Of a stretch of 64,000 bases of DNA, positions 10,271 to 21,584 are shown piece by piece (position 1 is the stretch's first letter; every line of letters begins with the position of its first letter). Under the pieces are notes generated by a model, which saw nothing but the letters and a program-made list of their open reading frames with translations, searched no databases and was not told the origin of the DNA. The DNA lies in contig NC_045129.1 of assembly GCF_007655135.1 (NCBI RefSeq), positions 18,636,274 through 18,700,273 of the forward strand. Reading direction: 5' to 3'. Made by a program: the position numbers and the translations under genes. Origin of the DNA: Punica granatum (Eukaryota > Streptophyta > Magnoliopsida > Myrtales > Lythraceae).

Positions 10271-10903
10271 AGGGTTTATCTCCCAAGCCCTTTAGGTCCC
10301 TGGGATTTATTGGCGTAGATTTCATGCACTAACGACTCGTTAAAAAGGTCTCCGGCTACGTTTATGTGTAGAAAGGACCCATTTTTCCAGGTCGGGACCC
10401 ACTTGGGAGATCATGATGAGTTCCGAAAAATATTCTGAAACTTGTTCTCTTGTCCTGATGGTCCTTGGGTGTGTACAAGCCTGTTTTCCAATGCCGTTTA
10501 TTTGTTTGTAGAGCAGGCATCCCGGGAGCCCCGTCAAGAAGGCTTTTGCGAACGTTCGGGGATGCCCTGGCTCAAGCAGAAAGTTTCTGAAATGCAGTCG
10601 GAGGTGCCATTGGTCATTTTGGCGCCAAGAAGGATTTTTAGAGTCTCACATTAGATACCTTCTGACGCTCTGGTGATCTGACGATGAATAGTGCCACAGT
10701 GCCGGCTTCTATCGTTTTGTGGTTTGTTGTTCGTCTGCTTTTCTGATTGCCCTCTATGTTTTCTTGGTGATCCCTGCCTCTCTTATGTAGTCCATGTCCC
10801 CGTGCCCGCATGTTCGCCTCCGTCGGTCTGATCGTGAATAGTGACCCGAGATTTAGTTGGATGTTCTCTGTTGGAGCCGGTGGGCCAAAATGGGGTACCG
10901 ACA
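10271..10903 (-). repeat. 5' LTR remnant of Ogre-B (first ~0.6 kb)
   Basis: The minus strand from 10903 matches the Ogre-G LTR from 34605 (CCCATTTTGG-CCACCGGCT, GGCACTGTGGCACTATTCATC, ACTCTAAAAATCC). The remainder of the LTR and the PBS are lost in one deletion running into the leader. Confidence 0.75.
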
Positions 10904-10908
10904 ATAGC
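10904..10908. other. target-site duplication of Ogre-B (right copy; left copy 5024-5028)
   Basis: ATAGC here and ACAGC at 5024-5028 flank Ogre-B. Four of five bases agree, as expected for an old 5-bp duplication. Confidence 0.6.
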
Positions 10909-12046
10909 CATGCCCCACAAACATACAAAGCATGAGCAATGCTTCAGATCTGCTCCCAAAAGCCACGCAAATACCTTGAACGACTTCCAAATGACAAAAC
11001 AAGCATACCTTCCTTCGAAAATGCATAACCGGAGACTAGTCTAACATAATAACAGCAAACGAAGTTAGTCATGCATTGCCCTAAAAACTATATCGGACAT
11101 ACACAATTAGGCAAATCAGATTGCAATATCCCTTTCAGTTTCCCGAATGACCTCCAAATGACAGAAAAGACAATTTTTTATGGAAATTCATAACCGGAGG
11201 TTCTTTTCGTGGAAACTTGACGTTAAATGGATGGTCGATCCTGTGCCGCTCATCCTAATGCTCAATGTGAAATCCTCAGACGGAATTGCACAATCCATCT
11301 AGGCCCTCAGAACAGTACTTTTAGGGTCTCAGATACACTTTTTCAATCCTTTGGGGTCTGTTTTCACCGAATAGAGGTCGCAGCGATCTTCGGATCATCC
11401 AAGCAACTCAGAAAGCATTCTGAGAAATCCAGCTTCGGACTCCTAGGACGTCTCCGGCTTCATATTTGCAATACCGGCTTAAGGGTCAACTATTCGGTCT
11501 GATTGACAATGCACGTCAAAATGACCAATACGGAATGCAGATACGAGATACGCATTCAGAAATGGCTAACTTTGCTCCAATCGACGAAAATGGGCAAAAC
11601 CGACTTCCAAGCTCAAAAACCACACGAGCATTCCTTTAGGCAAAATGGGTGATTTCAGGCTTGTTTGAACCGTTTTCGCGTGCACAATGACAATTCGATG
11701 TTCGTTTGAGCCACGAACCTCGAACACGTGATCGATCAAGACCCGAACTTCATCCTGAACTTCCCTCATGATCCGTGGGACCCACGGGCTGCCCTAGCCG
11801 CCCCACCCATTGCCCAAATCGCCACCTTCCTTGGCTTCTTCCTCCATGCAACTTGCCTTTGTCTCTTCTTCAAAAATATCTAGTCTATAATTTCAAGACA
11901 ACACTCCATCTTCATCAATGCTTCTATCTCTTCTCCATTAATGCAATGGATGAGGATTGAGCTTGATATTTCCTTAAGCAAACCACCCTTCTCTTAAGCA
12001 TGCCTCTAATTGCACTTTTCTTCACTTAATTGTCATTAAACTTAGC

Positions 12047-12056
12047 CTATATATTA
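12047..12056 (+). promoter_or_regulatory. TATA box candidate, LTR of Ogre-A
   Basis: CTATATATTA follows AAACTTAGC. The same context (CATTA(A)-GCCTATA) is present in the LTRs of C, F, G and H, about 1.3 to 1.6 kb from the LTR start, so it marks the likely U3/R border. Confidence 0.55.
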
Positions 12057-12564
12057 CTTTTATGTCAATAACTTAATCCCAACTCATCACACACCATCTC
12101 TCTAGCATTTCTCACTCTTCAAGAAGCTCTCAACTCCCCTTTAGCTTTAGCAAAAATCGCAGCAAGCAAGGGCAAGCAGAAACCAAGCAAAACACCAAAA
12201 ACTTAAGTCAGAATCATGGTATTTACCATCCCGGCTTAAATCCAAACTTCACCAAACTTCATATCCCACATTTTTTCGGCCCCATCTATCCATTTTCAGG
12301 CTTAGATTTTAAGTTTGAAGCCTCGAACCCATCGGAACAGCTACCACAAAACCGAACAGGATTTTTGGTCCTTCTTGGGTCAAAAATACCCACCCAGGTT
12401 TCAAGCCTTTCCGAACTTTTTTGAGCTACCAAAACCTATCAAACACCTCTCCACACAACCCTAGGCCGTCAAGGGGTCGAGAAATCCAAGAAAAATCTGT
12501 CGGTTTTAGCCCAGCACAAAGAAACAGCCTGACTTCCCAGTCGGGTCGAATTTTCTTACTCTTT

Positions 12565-13145
12565 TCGCAAAACGACTACTGCAACCACCTCTAGGGGCTA
12601 GTTAGGAGTCAAGAGCCGTTGACCTTGACTCAAAATTCCATCGAGAGACACTGTGGTGACGTCCGACTCGAAAACTACCCAGTCGAGTCTGTTTTCCAAA
12701 TGTACTCTATTTTCCGTGAACTTTGTAGGGATATACGGGTCAACCCGATAGGTATGGAACCAAACGACCACCACAGCCACCTCTGGGGGTTAGTTAGGAG
12801 TCCGGAGCCACTGGCATTGCCTCAAAATTCCATCGGGAGATACCGTGGTGACGTCCGACCCGAAAACAGCCCAGTTAGGTTTGTTTTCCAGACGTACTCT
12901 GTTTTCCGTGATCTTTGCAGGGCTATACGGATCAACCCGATAGGTCTGGAACCAAACGACAACCACAGCCACCTCCGGGGGTCTCTTAGGAGTCGGGAGC
13001 CACTGACCTTGCATCAAAATTACATCGGGAGCCATCGTGGTGACGTCCGACCCGAAAATTGCCCAGTCGGGTCGAGACACTGCCCAGCTGGGTCTGTCTG
13101 TGCAATCCGGGTTTGTTCATGCAAAAACAGCCCAAACCCGACCCA
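12565..13145 (+). repeat. 192-bp tandem triplication inside the LTR of Ogre-A
   Basis: The marker CAAAATT-CA-TCG occurs at 12631, 12823 and 13015, exactly 192 bases apart each time. Each unit also has GACGTCCGACYCGAAAA and ATACGGRTCAACCCGATAGG. Because 192 is a multiple of three, a frame of 225 codons (12619-13296) stays open. Ogre-C has about one and a half units at 26330-26640, and LTR-D a part of one. Confidence 0.85.
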
Positions 13146-15852
13146 ACAAAGGTCCAACCCGACGTTTTACAGTCCCATCCCACATCCTGGGACTAGGTAT
13201 GACCATTCCCGACTTAGAGGAGCTAGGACTTTTACATTTTTGTTGTGTTTATGGGGTTGTAAGGGGTTCTATGCATGTTTCAATTCCAAGTTTTAATTTT
13301 TATGCAATTTCAATGTTATATCATGCATGTTTATTATCGTTTAACGTGCTAGCATGTCGGGAAATATTTAAATCGAAGTCGAGAAAACTATATCGACCCG
13401 GAAAAGCCGAGATACCTCTCGGATTAACCTCTTGGAGAGGTAACCGAGGGTACTCTTGACATTTTCAGGTCAAGACTGGTTTCCTTGCCCCGATTTGAGT
13501 TGTTTCCCGAATCTTTATGTTTTCTCGCATCCATGGAGCCGGTATTGTTTTATCGATTCCTTAACTAACATGTTTGTGCATGCTTGCATGTTTGAATGTG
13601 TTATTCAACTCAAGGCAATACCAACTATTATTAAAATATGTGTTATTTATCGTGCTTGTTGTTCGAACATGCGAGAAAACAACCGAAAATGGGACGAAGA
13701 AACCATTCGAGACTCGATTTGAGTCAATAGAGCTCCCGACCATCCTCAAGGGGAAGAGGCCGAGAGCCTCTTGACTCTTCTTGAGTCGAATTTGGTTTCC
13801 TTATCCCGTTTGAAATCATTTTCTCGGATTGTGTGCAATTGTAATTTCAATATCTTCACAAATCGCACGTTAAAAAATGTCTTTTTCAAGCAATATGCAT
13901 GGATTCGAGTATCGGTGACTCTTTTGGGTCCATTCGGTTTCGAGGGTATTTTTGGTCATTTGACCAAATTATCCTCGATCCTTATGAAAACGTTTTGGTC
14001 GCCGAGTCACGAATCGTTTTTCAACAAATTAATGTATTCGGCAATAATCCTTAAGCATTAATTTCACGAACGGGTTAATCAGGATGCTCACACAGTTAAT
14101 TCAGTCGTTTTTAACAACTTTGCACGAATTGGACATTAATCTGTAACTCGCGTCGATGAATTAAAAAACGATGTTAATGCCATTTTCAAAATTCCCATAC
14201 TTTAAAATTTGAGATGCGCAATACGATGTAACATGGACGTCTACAAAAGACTTGTGTGTTTTGACTTGAGTTCTACCTGATTTCAGGTAATTCAGGTTGG
14301 AATACAGAAGTTCTTTCTAGATCACTTTCGAATTGATCGACCGAATCTTCAGCTTTTACGGGGTTCTCCAGGGATTTGGTCAACATCGGCTACAGACCGA
14401 GGTGGCCCGCACTGCGATGTTTCCTTTTTCTGAAAACAATTTTCAAATAAAGGGCAAAATTATCTTTTCATAATTCAACGACACTTCTAGGGTTAGCTTG
14501 ACACAAACACTACAGTATCAGGATAAGAATAGGCTACCTGTTCAGGTGCAGGTTCATCTGCAAAACTTTTTCTTATCCACTGATGAGTTTTTGTCATCCT
14601 ATTGTAGACTCCAGTAATGAGAACGGTTATCTCTGTCACAAAACATGCAAAACGCTGATTAACCTTTCACTCGACCTAACCGAACATTAGATAATGGTTA
14701 GGGGAACTCTAGGTTCCAAATCTAGAGTCAAAACACGAGTTTCGTGAATTCAGTGGAATTTCAGTGTCACAATACAGAACAATTTTAAAAGCAATCCACA
14801 CACAAAGGACTTGACTATAGACACCATGTCTGTCAGGTCCTTGTAATAAAGCTGAATGCAAACATGTTTTGCACGCGTTTGCTTGCTTAGCATATGGCAT
14901 TTGCTTGCAAAAACACCCTTGGTTAATAACTTGTTAATCCACGTATACTTGGCAATAATAAACACATTGTCTGCAATCTGCATGCTGTTTGTTATTTTTC
15001 TACTCTTGTTAGTCCATGCGAGTCAAGCCTGACCCATAGGACGCATTGCACTTGGGGTTCAACGCCCTAACCATCAATCACAATGTCCAACGCCCTATTT
15101 ACTGAGAGCGCATTTGAAATTCAGTTTTTCGGTTTTTTCCTAAACTCACGGTGAGTCGGAGTGGAATAATAACTGAACGCAAACTAACTGGGATTTGATC
15201 ATTTGCTATATGTAATTTGTTGTATTTTGAGAGCATTGTAAGGATTTTATTTTGTACATTTATTTCTGTAAGAATCCCGGTCGGTGAGCAAATGGCCCGA
15301 GAGTCGAATTAATGGAATCGGTCAAATGCTTGCCCAGACAAAAGTAATCCCAAGATCTCGCGGTTCCGGTTCTTGCAGGAATTCAAACATCATAGTTTGA
15401 TGAACTGTAACGCAAGATTGTGAATCAATTCCCCGACACGCGGGTCTACTTTTCTCTCGGCTTCTGAACCGACATCGTTTAGTTCACCGAATTTTCAGTG
15501 TCACAACGTGTACGCCGAGCGCAACCTAATTCACGCGGTAAATAAAAACAACAAGCCTAGCAAACAAGAGTACCGAAAGGACGTGCGGGATATAGGCCTA
15601 CAAGTAACGTGAACCCCCGAACTCGGACTTTTCGATTCCGCACAGACCAATGCCTTAGCAAAATTAGGTGTATCCTTTACCCCTAGACTCGGGCAACTCA
15701 CCGGCCCTCGACATTCGGGTCGTAAACAGGTAGTGGCGACTCATTCTCATGCGTGTCCGTCACGCATCCTCGGGAAGGTGGACACTCCGAAGCCGCGCGA
15801 TCCAAAAGCGCGCATGCGGGCCTTGACGAGAGTCCACATTCGGGTCCGTACA

Positions 15853-18240
15853 CCTGTGATCCTGACGTTACCAGTTAATCATGTGAAAAATATTAACGTA
15901 AGATAGACACATATAAGCATGAAAATGTTGTTACAACACGCAGATCTTCAGTTTCGGGTCACCTAAGTGACTTGTGAAGAAGTTTGCTTTAACGGTGCAA
16001 GTGGGTCCCGTTCTTGGAGGCCTAGATACTAGGCCTCCAGGGGCTCCCGTTAGCCATGCATGGACATATCGAGACTTTCCGACGATGCCCTAGCAGCTTT
16101 ATCGTTTGTTCGACACGCCCATCGGCTTTGAATCCTTCTAAACAAGGTATCGTAAGACGACTGCATTTGTAACTCGCTTGGGGATTTCTGTCCAGATTTG
16201 GTTAGACTTGGTCTGGCCATTTCCTAAGCATTATGACTAGACCCCCCGAGAAAAATGTCTGGAATTTGGCTGTGTGGTAGCCGATTGACGGGTGGCTGTG
16301 ACCCATTTGGAGTAATGCAAAGACAAAGAGAAAAGAGAAAGCTTGGGGAGCATGCTGCCCCAAGCTAAAAGGATACATGAGTTCATGCCTGCATCGAGAT
16401 GTACCCCCCCCCCCTTTTGTCATGTTGTGGTGTAGGCTGTCCCAAACTGCTTGGATGGCGTGCTTGGTTACCCACTGCGTTTGAGGAAGAATCCGCTTTG
16501 GACGGTTGAGCTGTGTAAGAGAACCGATCGGGGATCGTGTTGGAGAAGATAACCTAACCACTTCCCTTGGGGATCCCTAGTCCGTATGATGTGTGAGGGT
16601 CTAGGGGGTCATTTTATTTATCTATTGTTTGGCTCTCCTTTTGCTACGGTCACCCATCTCGGAGCCGTACCTCTAAACCTAAAGGGGATGAGCTTTCCTT
16701 TTTCCACAACCGCCCCAAAAGGGTTTCCGGTCGTGCCTTTCTTTTGCCCTAGCTTTTACCTAGGCTGCCCCTGAAAAGGGGTTTTAAACTTAACAGACTC
16801 AATTCTTTTATCTCTCGAGTTTGCAAGGGCGAATGGTTCGAATGACTCGACCTCCGAGTGCGTTGTGTTCTGTCTCTGTCGAGGAGTTGTGTTTGTTGCT
16901 CCCCTTTTTGTCTGGGTTTGTTGATTTCTTCGAATTGGCGATGCCAGAGTTTTAAACCTTGGCGGTGCCTTGTTTTGTTCATTGGCGGGTTTTTCTTGCT
17001 TCTTTTCTCTCTCTCTTCATTGGTGAGTTTTTCCAGCTTCCTTTTGCTCTGTTTTTTTTCTTGCAGCTAGGGTTTGTTTTGTGCCCCGTGTATTTGTTGG
17101 AAACTCCTTGACTTTGCATTGCTGAGGCCGCTTTGGTGTGCTTTGCCCCTTGGAGACTTATTGCGTTTTGCTGTCCCAGCCCCCTTTTGTGAGGGTCGGC
17201 TTTCTTGGAAGTTTGACTCTTGTGCATTCGGGGGCTGAACTTCATGTCATTTGCCCTTACAAGCTTTACATGTGAATTTCCCCTATTGTCTAGAAAGAAA
17301 ATAAGAGATTGCCCCATGTGGAATAGGGAACCGAGGTTGCCCCCGTGCGAATGTTAAACGGGGATGCCCCGGTCTTCATTTGTTAAAGTGGCCCGTAGCA
17401 GGCGCCTTGTGTGATCGTTGTCCCCAATCATATCTTGCTAATTCCGTAGTACATGCCTTTTGAATGGTGCACGCTGCTGAAGCCGCTGAATTTTCGAGGA
17501 AGATGGTTGCGTCGATGCTGGGCGATTCGCTCGATTGTCTGCGTCTTCAGCTTCGTATGGGGGGTATCTCATCGTCAGACACCTCCCTTGTTGAAGTATG
17601 AGGAAAGGGTCCGAGACAAGTTCTCGGGGGACGTGAACCCGTGCATCACTCTTCACCTGTGACTGACGCGTCCCTGTGGAGAATGACAAACAAGATGGTG
17701 CATTAGGCGATTATGCGGTGCAATATGCGGTAAGAAATATGGGGTGACCCCATGGGAAAATCCCTTTTTGCCCCGCCCGCGACCCATTGAGTGTTGCGTG
17801 TGGATGACATTTGTTTCCGAGAATCTGATCATCACCACTCTATAGTGGTTAGACCGTGACTGGGGTCACATAAGCATATTTTTCCTGGTTGCGAGTAGGC
17901 ATGCGCAGTCGTCCTAGGGAAGGCTAAAGAAACCGAGTCCCACAGAGACAAGCAAGTCGATTAGGTCCGGCAGAACTAATAGGGTGTCTTCAAGTCTGTC
18001 CTAATGCTCCATTGAAGGGTTTGTTCATGCTGGGAGCCTATTTGTGGGAGTGCATTTAAGTGCAAGCAAAAGAAAGTTTAAGGAAAAGTGGGCGTGTTGT
18101 CCCAGTGTTTAGTCAGCGACGACGGCGGAGGGCAGGTGGGACCCATTCTTTGGTCGGAAGCGCAATGGTGCTGGTGCCTACTGTGGCGGGTGGGTGGGAT
18201 ATGCTTTGTTTGTTGGAGCAGTTGCTTGCAACCTTTGCGA
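15853..18240 (-). other. conserved 3' internal block of Ogre-C
   Basis: Matches Ogre-B 6658-9200 in the same orientation and Ogre-A 396-2950 inverted. The pyrimidine (sense purine) tract is at 16985-17065 and the GCCTAGGC motif near 16760. The block starts abruptly at CCTGTGATCC next to the end of LTR A, as expected for an insertion; CCTGT (15853-15857) is the predicted TSD of Ogre-A. I see no supported gene. Confidence 0.7.
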
Positions 18241-18638
18241 ATGAAAGATTAGATTCGCTCCTCAGAGTATCGTTCGGACGGATTTGAATCCAAATCCATT
18301 TCGGATTTAAGATGAGCCTGAAAGCAGGAAATGCGGGGTGTCAAAACCTGAAAGCAGTAAATGTAGGGCCGAGGCCCGATGCAGGGCCAAAGCCTGAAAG
18401 CAGAAAATGTAGGGCCGAAACCCGATGCGGGGTCGAAGCCTGATGCAAGGCCGAAGCCCTTGCAAGGCCGAAACCCATGCAATAAATGCAGGGGTGAAGC
18501 CCGATGCAAGACCGAAACCCAATGCAGTAAATGCAGGTCTGATAGGAAAGTGCAAGAAATGCAAAAGCAAAGGTCAATGCTGGAGAATAGCGCAGAGCGC
18601 TGCAAAGCGGTGACTCTGATTTGCTTGCAATCTTTGTG
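18222..18638 (-). repeat. ~0.4 kb segment between direct repeats, present in Ogre-C and absent from Ogre-B
   Basis: TTGCTTGCAACCTTTGCG (18222-18239) and TTGCTTGCAATCTTTGTG (18621-18638) flank this segment. It contains the pol-start remnant (minus strand, D-S-N-P-S-E-R near 18250-18300) and a small array. Ogre-B has a single copy of the flanking motif at the equivalent place. Confidence 0.65.
18310..18545 (-). repeat. degenerate minisatellite in Ogre-C
   Basis: Repeated modules AGGGCCGAAACCCGATGCAG and GCCTGAAAGCAGWAAATG in mixed order, unit roughly 45 bp. On the minus strand the GCTTTC-GGCTTCGGCC word order recalls the 33-bp array of Ogre-H, but I cannot show common origin. Confidence 0.7.
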
Positions 18639-18869
18639 GAGGGAGGGTGGGAACTCAGTGTTGAAATCCCAAGGAGCTGGATGAGAGATGTTTGTTGTCT
18701 CAATTGTTGGGGATTTCCTGTAATGGAAGAAGGAAACAACGAACGAGGATGAACTGTTCGAAATTGCAATGCAATGGTGCAGGGAAGCGAACTGGCCTGG
18801 TAAGCATTGTACGAACACGCCGAGAGATGTGTATTGGTACACTGAGCTTGCATGCATGGGCTAGTGTAA

Positions 18870-19270
18870 GCATGCTTGGATATGTGTGAGGCAGGCTTGA
18901 TCGTTGATAGATGTGCTGGGTCACGCGGAGAGATGTGCGTCCGATCACGCGGTGATGCTCTTTGTTAAGAAGAAGTTAGTGTTGGTTAGTCTCGCCTGGG
19001 AAGGTGGGTCGACACTCGGTCCACGGCTCACCTTGCCATGGAGGAAGGGTGAAGGCTGCAGGTGACCTGCCCGCGAAGGTTGGCACGACTCGCCTGTCGT
19101 GCGGGGTGGGTGGCCGAGATGAACGGCCTCTGGTCACAACACGTCTCGTCATGGAGAAGTGGAGACCGCGGGTGGTCTACCCGTGAAGGTTGGCACGACT
19201 AGCCTGTCGTGCGGGACATGGTAATTGCTATGGAAAACAGTAAATGAATGGGATGCATGTGATGCGTGTG
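18870..19270 (-). other. region of Ogre-C in the place of gag, with an internal duplication
   Basis: Two copies of a unit with GAAGGTTGGCACGACT then GCCTGTCGTGCGGG (near 19074-19106 and 19185-19214) lie here; a related single copy is in Ogre-B near 9580-9605. No gag domain or knuckle is readable in any frame. Confidence 0.5.
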
Positions 19271-19319
19271 TTTTCAAAAGCTAATGTTGTCATTTACATT
19301 GACTCGAAAGGTTCAAAGT

Positions 19320-19675
19320 ACAATGTAAATTTTGTAAAATAAATCCCTAAATTGATCTTCCACCACACTAGAAGTTTGAGCGAGCGCAGCCTCGAAAAAT
19401 GCCGGTTCTAGGCGAGGGCCTTGCAGAGACATCTATCCTATAGTGCATGTGTGGGCCTCCACAAGCCCTCTTCCTAGACCTCTCCGGGGCGACGTTCACT
19501 CAATCGAGCTCCTGATCGCGTCTCAGTAGCTTGGTGCGGGTCTGAGTGAGCTACCTCTGAGGTTGTGGTTGGCTGACGATTTCCTCATTTTGTGGCAGGT
19601 CGATGAGGTCCTTATGAGCTGATGAACTCTATCGAGGCGCGAGCAGGAGGCCGAGCACGACGTCCTTTACCAAGA
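19320..19675 (-). pseudogene. ORF1 remnant of Ogre-C
   Basis: It sits between the ORF1-gag spacer (AACATTAGC preceded by GTAAATGACA, like 41730-41765 of Ogre-G) and the leader. It aligns with the Ogre-B remnant (GRGLVEAH, GPRLEP, FFEAALAQ in the same frame) but has an in-frame stop. Only about 0.35 kb of the 1.5 kb ORF1 space remains. Confidence 0.4.
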
Positions 19676-20353
19676 GGACATGAAGATCTGCTTAGGACTA
19701 GTTAACGTGAATGACATCCTAGTTTTTTTGAAAACCACATGATGCATGTATGCTAAGAAAGTAAATGCCCACGGCTTAATAGAAATTACAAGGTATTTTC
19801 CTCATATTGATGCTTTACAAAGAAAGAAGAAAAAAGTTTTCTCAAAAGAAAATCATTGGAGTATATCTTTGTTGCATGTAGTGAATAAAATAAACATAAA
19901 GGGCAGTTTTTGACCGGTTTGATGAAATGTACACCGCTCTTGAAATGAAAAAGACTCAAGTGGCTCGCAGGCAGACTCAATGGACTATTGTCGAAGCTGA
20001 GTTGAAAGATTGCATGGAGGCTCGGCACGATGCATGGTTTCGGTACTAGAAGGACCGTGCTATCTAAAGATGTGGGCTCCCAACTCAAGAGCATGAATTC
20101 CATGAAATCAAGCGGGGTCTTTCGAGGCCTAAGTAACAGTCAAACTGCGCGTCGTACCCCTACTCGGAACCCCTATCTAACCTGTACTCCTATCATCGGT
20201 CATGGGACGCGACCCATAGGTTCTTAGAGCTAGAATGATATGCAATGTGAGTGCATAAATAGAAGTGCGTGAATAGATAAGCAAGAAACTGCAGAAAGCA
20301 GTAAATAAACAAGCAAGCAAAGCAAGCGGGAATGAGCTCGAACCCTCTAGGGT
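19676..20353 (-). other. 5' leader of Ogre-C
   Basis: Minus strand, from PBS to the ORF1 position. It matches the G and H leaders, including TTTCATGGAATTCA, GTACCGAAACCATGCAT, GAGCGGTGTACA and the donor-like TTGGTAAAGG at about 19664-19673. A short insertion near 19795-19925 is not in Ogre-B. Confidence 0.6.
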
Positions 20354-20371
20354 TCCCCAGTGGAGTCGCCA
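20354..20371 (-). other. primer-binding site of Ogre-C
   Basis: The minus strand reads TGGCGACTCCACTGGGGA, identical to the PBS of Ogre-G. It lies three bases from the LTR end at 20375. Ogre elements are reported to be primed by an arginine tRNA; the fit to a particular tRNA was not checked. Confidence 0.8.
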
Positions 20372-20374
20372 AGC

Positions 20375-21579
20375 TGTACATACCCAAATGTGCTCTCGTC
20401 GAGGCCCCCATGCGCGCGACCGAATTACACGGCTTGGGAGTGTCCACCCTCCAGAGGAGCGCGTAACGGACACGAGTGAGAAGGAGTCGCCACTACCTGT
20501 TTACGACCCGAAGGTCGAGGGCCGGTAAGTTACCCGGGTCTAGGGGGATGAAACACCTAGTTTTGCTAAGGCACTGATTATATCGAACTAGAAAGTCCGT
20601 GTTCAGAGGTTTACGTTACGTGCGGACCTATATCCCGCACGCCCTTTCGATACTCTGGTTTGCTAGGCTTGCTGTTTTTATTTACCGCGTGAATTAGGCT
20701 GCGCTCGGCGTACACGTTTTGACACCGGAAATTTGGTGAACTAAACGATGTCGGTTGATAAGCTGAGAGAGAAGTAGACCCGTGTGTCGAGGAATCGGTT
20801 CATAATCTTGCGTTACAGTTCATCAAACTATGCTATTTGAATTCCTGCGTGAACCGGAACCGCGAAATCTTGAATTACTCTTGTCTAGACAAGCATTGGA
20901 CCGATTCGATTGATTCGACTCTCAGACCATGCACTCACTGACTGGGATTCTTACAGAATGAATGTACAAAGTAAAATCCTTATAATGCTCTCAAAAACAA
21001 GAAATACAAATTACAAATGATTGCATCCCAGTAAGTTCGCGTTCAGTTATTATTCCACTCCGACTCGCCGCGAGTTCAAGGAAAAATCAAAAACTGAAAT
21101 TCAAATGCACTCTTAGTGAATGGGGCATTGGACCCCGTGACTGATGGTTAGGGCGTTAAACCCTAAGTGTGATGTGTCCTATGGGTTGGGCTCGACTTGC
21201 ATGGACAAACAAGAGCAGAAAAATAACAAACAACATGCAGATTGCAGACAATGTGTTTGTTATTGCCAAGTGTACGTAGATTAACAAGTTATTAACCCAG
21301 GTGTATTTTTGCAAGCAAATGTCATATGTTAACCAGACAAAAGTGTGTAAAGCATTTTGCATTCAGCTTTGTTTCAAGGACTTGACAAATATGGCATCTG
21401 TAGTCAAATCCTTTGTGTGTGGATTGCTTTTACAGTTGTTCTGTATTGTGACACTGCAATTCCATTGAATTCATCAAACTCGTGTTTTGACTCTAGATTT
21501 GGAATCTAGAATTCCATCTAACCATTATCTAGTGTTTGGTTAGGTCGAGTGAAAGGTTAATCATTGTTTTGTATGTTTT
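20375..21579 (-). repeat. 5' LTR of Ogre-C, terminal (U5) segment
   Basis: The LTR end (minus-strand GGTATGTACA at 20375) and ~1.2 kb upstream match the terminal part of LTR A (about 14650-15852). It is cut at GTGAC 21580-21584 by LTR-D and continues at 24737. Confidence 0.8.
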
Positions 21580-21584
21580 GTGAC
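21580..21584. other. TSD of LTR-D, left copy (right copy 24732-24736)
   Basis: GTGAC on both sides of the solo LTR. When the two flanks are joined with one GTGAC, the sequence matches the uninterrupted LTR A near 14630. Confidence 0.85.

Larger units (their letters stand above)
5029..10903 (-). mobile_element. Ogre-B: deleted non-autonomous Ogre element inserted in the LTR of Ogre-A
   Basis: On the minus strand it starts at 10903 with TGTCGGTACCCCATTTTGG (LTR start) and ends at 5029 with a GTGCGCACA LTR end, so its outer ends are proper LTR termini. Flanks are ACAGC (5024-5028) and ATAGC (10904-10908), a 5-bp TSD with one mismatch. Inside are about 0.6 kb of 5' LTR, leader, a shortened ORF1 region, the shared 3' block, a 44-bp repeat array and about 0.45 kb of 3' LTR. 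The PBS, gag, pol and the inner parts of both LTRs are gone. Confidence 0.75.
10909..15852 (+). repeat. 3' LTR of Ogre-A, second segment (rest of U3, R, U5)
   Basis: It resumes the LTR at the point matching 33550 of Ogre-F and runs to the LTR end CGGGTCCGTACA at 15852. With 4559-5028 the LTR is about 5.4 kb. It holds the TATA-like box at 12047-12056, a triplicated 192-bp unit (about 12570-13140), the GAGGAGCTAGGACTTTTACA segment near 13216 that is conserved in all LTRs of the family, and the terminal ~700 bases that match the end of LTRs G and H. ORFs in it are not conserved. Confidence 0.8.

Noticed and set aside
5029..10903. Ogre-B as a complete element with two full LTRs
   Set aside because: Only the outer parts of its LTRs remain; PBS and inner LTR halves are missing, so it carries two internal deletions.
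12619..13296. 225-aa frame in the LTR of Ogre-A as a protein-coding gene
   Set aside because: It is explained by the 192-bp triplication in an LTR; related LTRs do not keep the whole frame. Kept as a finding only.
18249..18857. 202-aa minus-strand frame in Ogre-C
   Set aside because: It joins the repeat region, the degenerate array and the pol-start remnant by chance; it has no homologue in B and no gag features.
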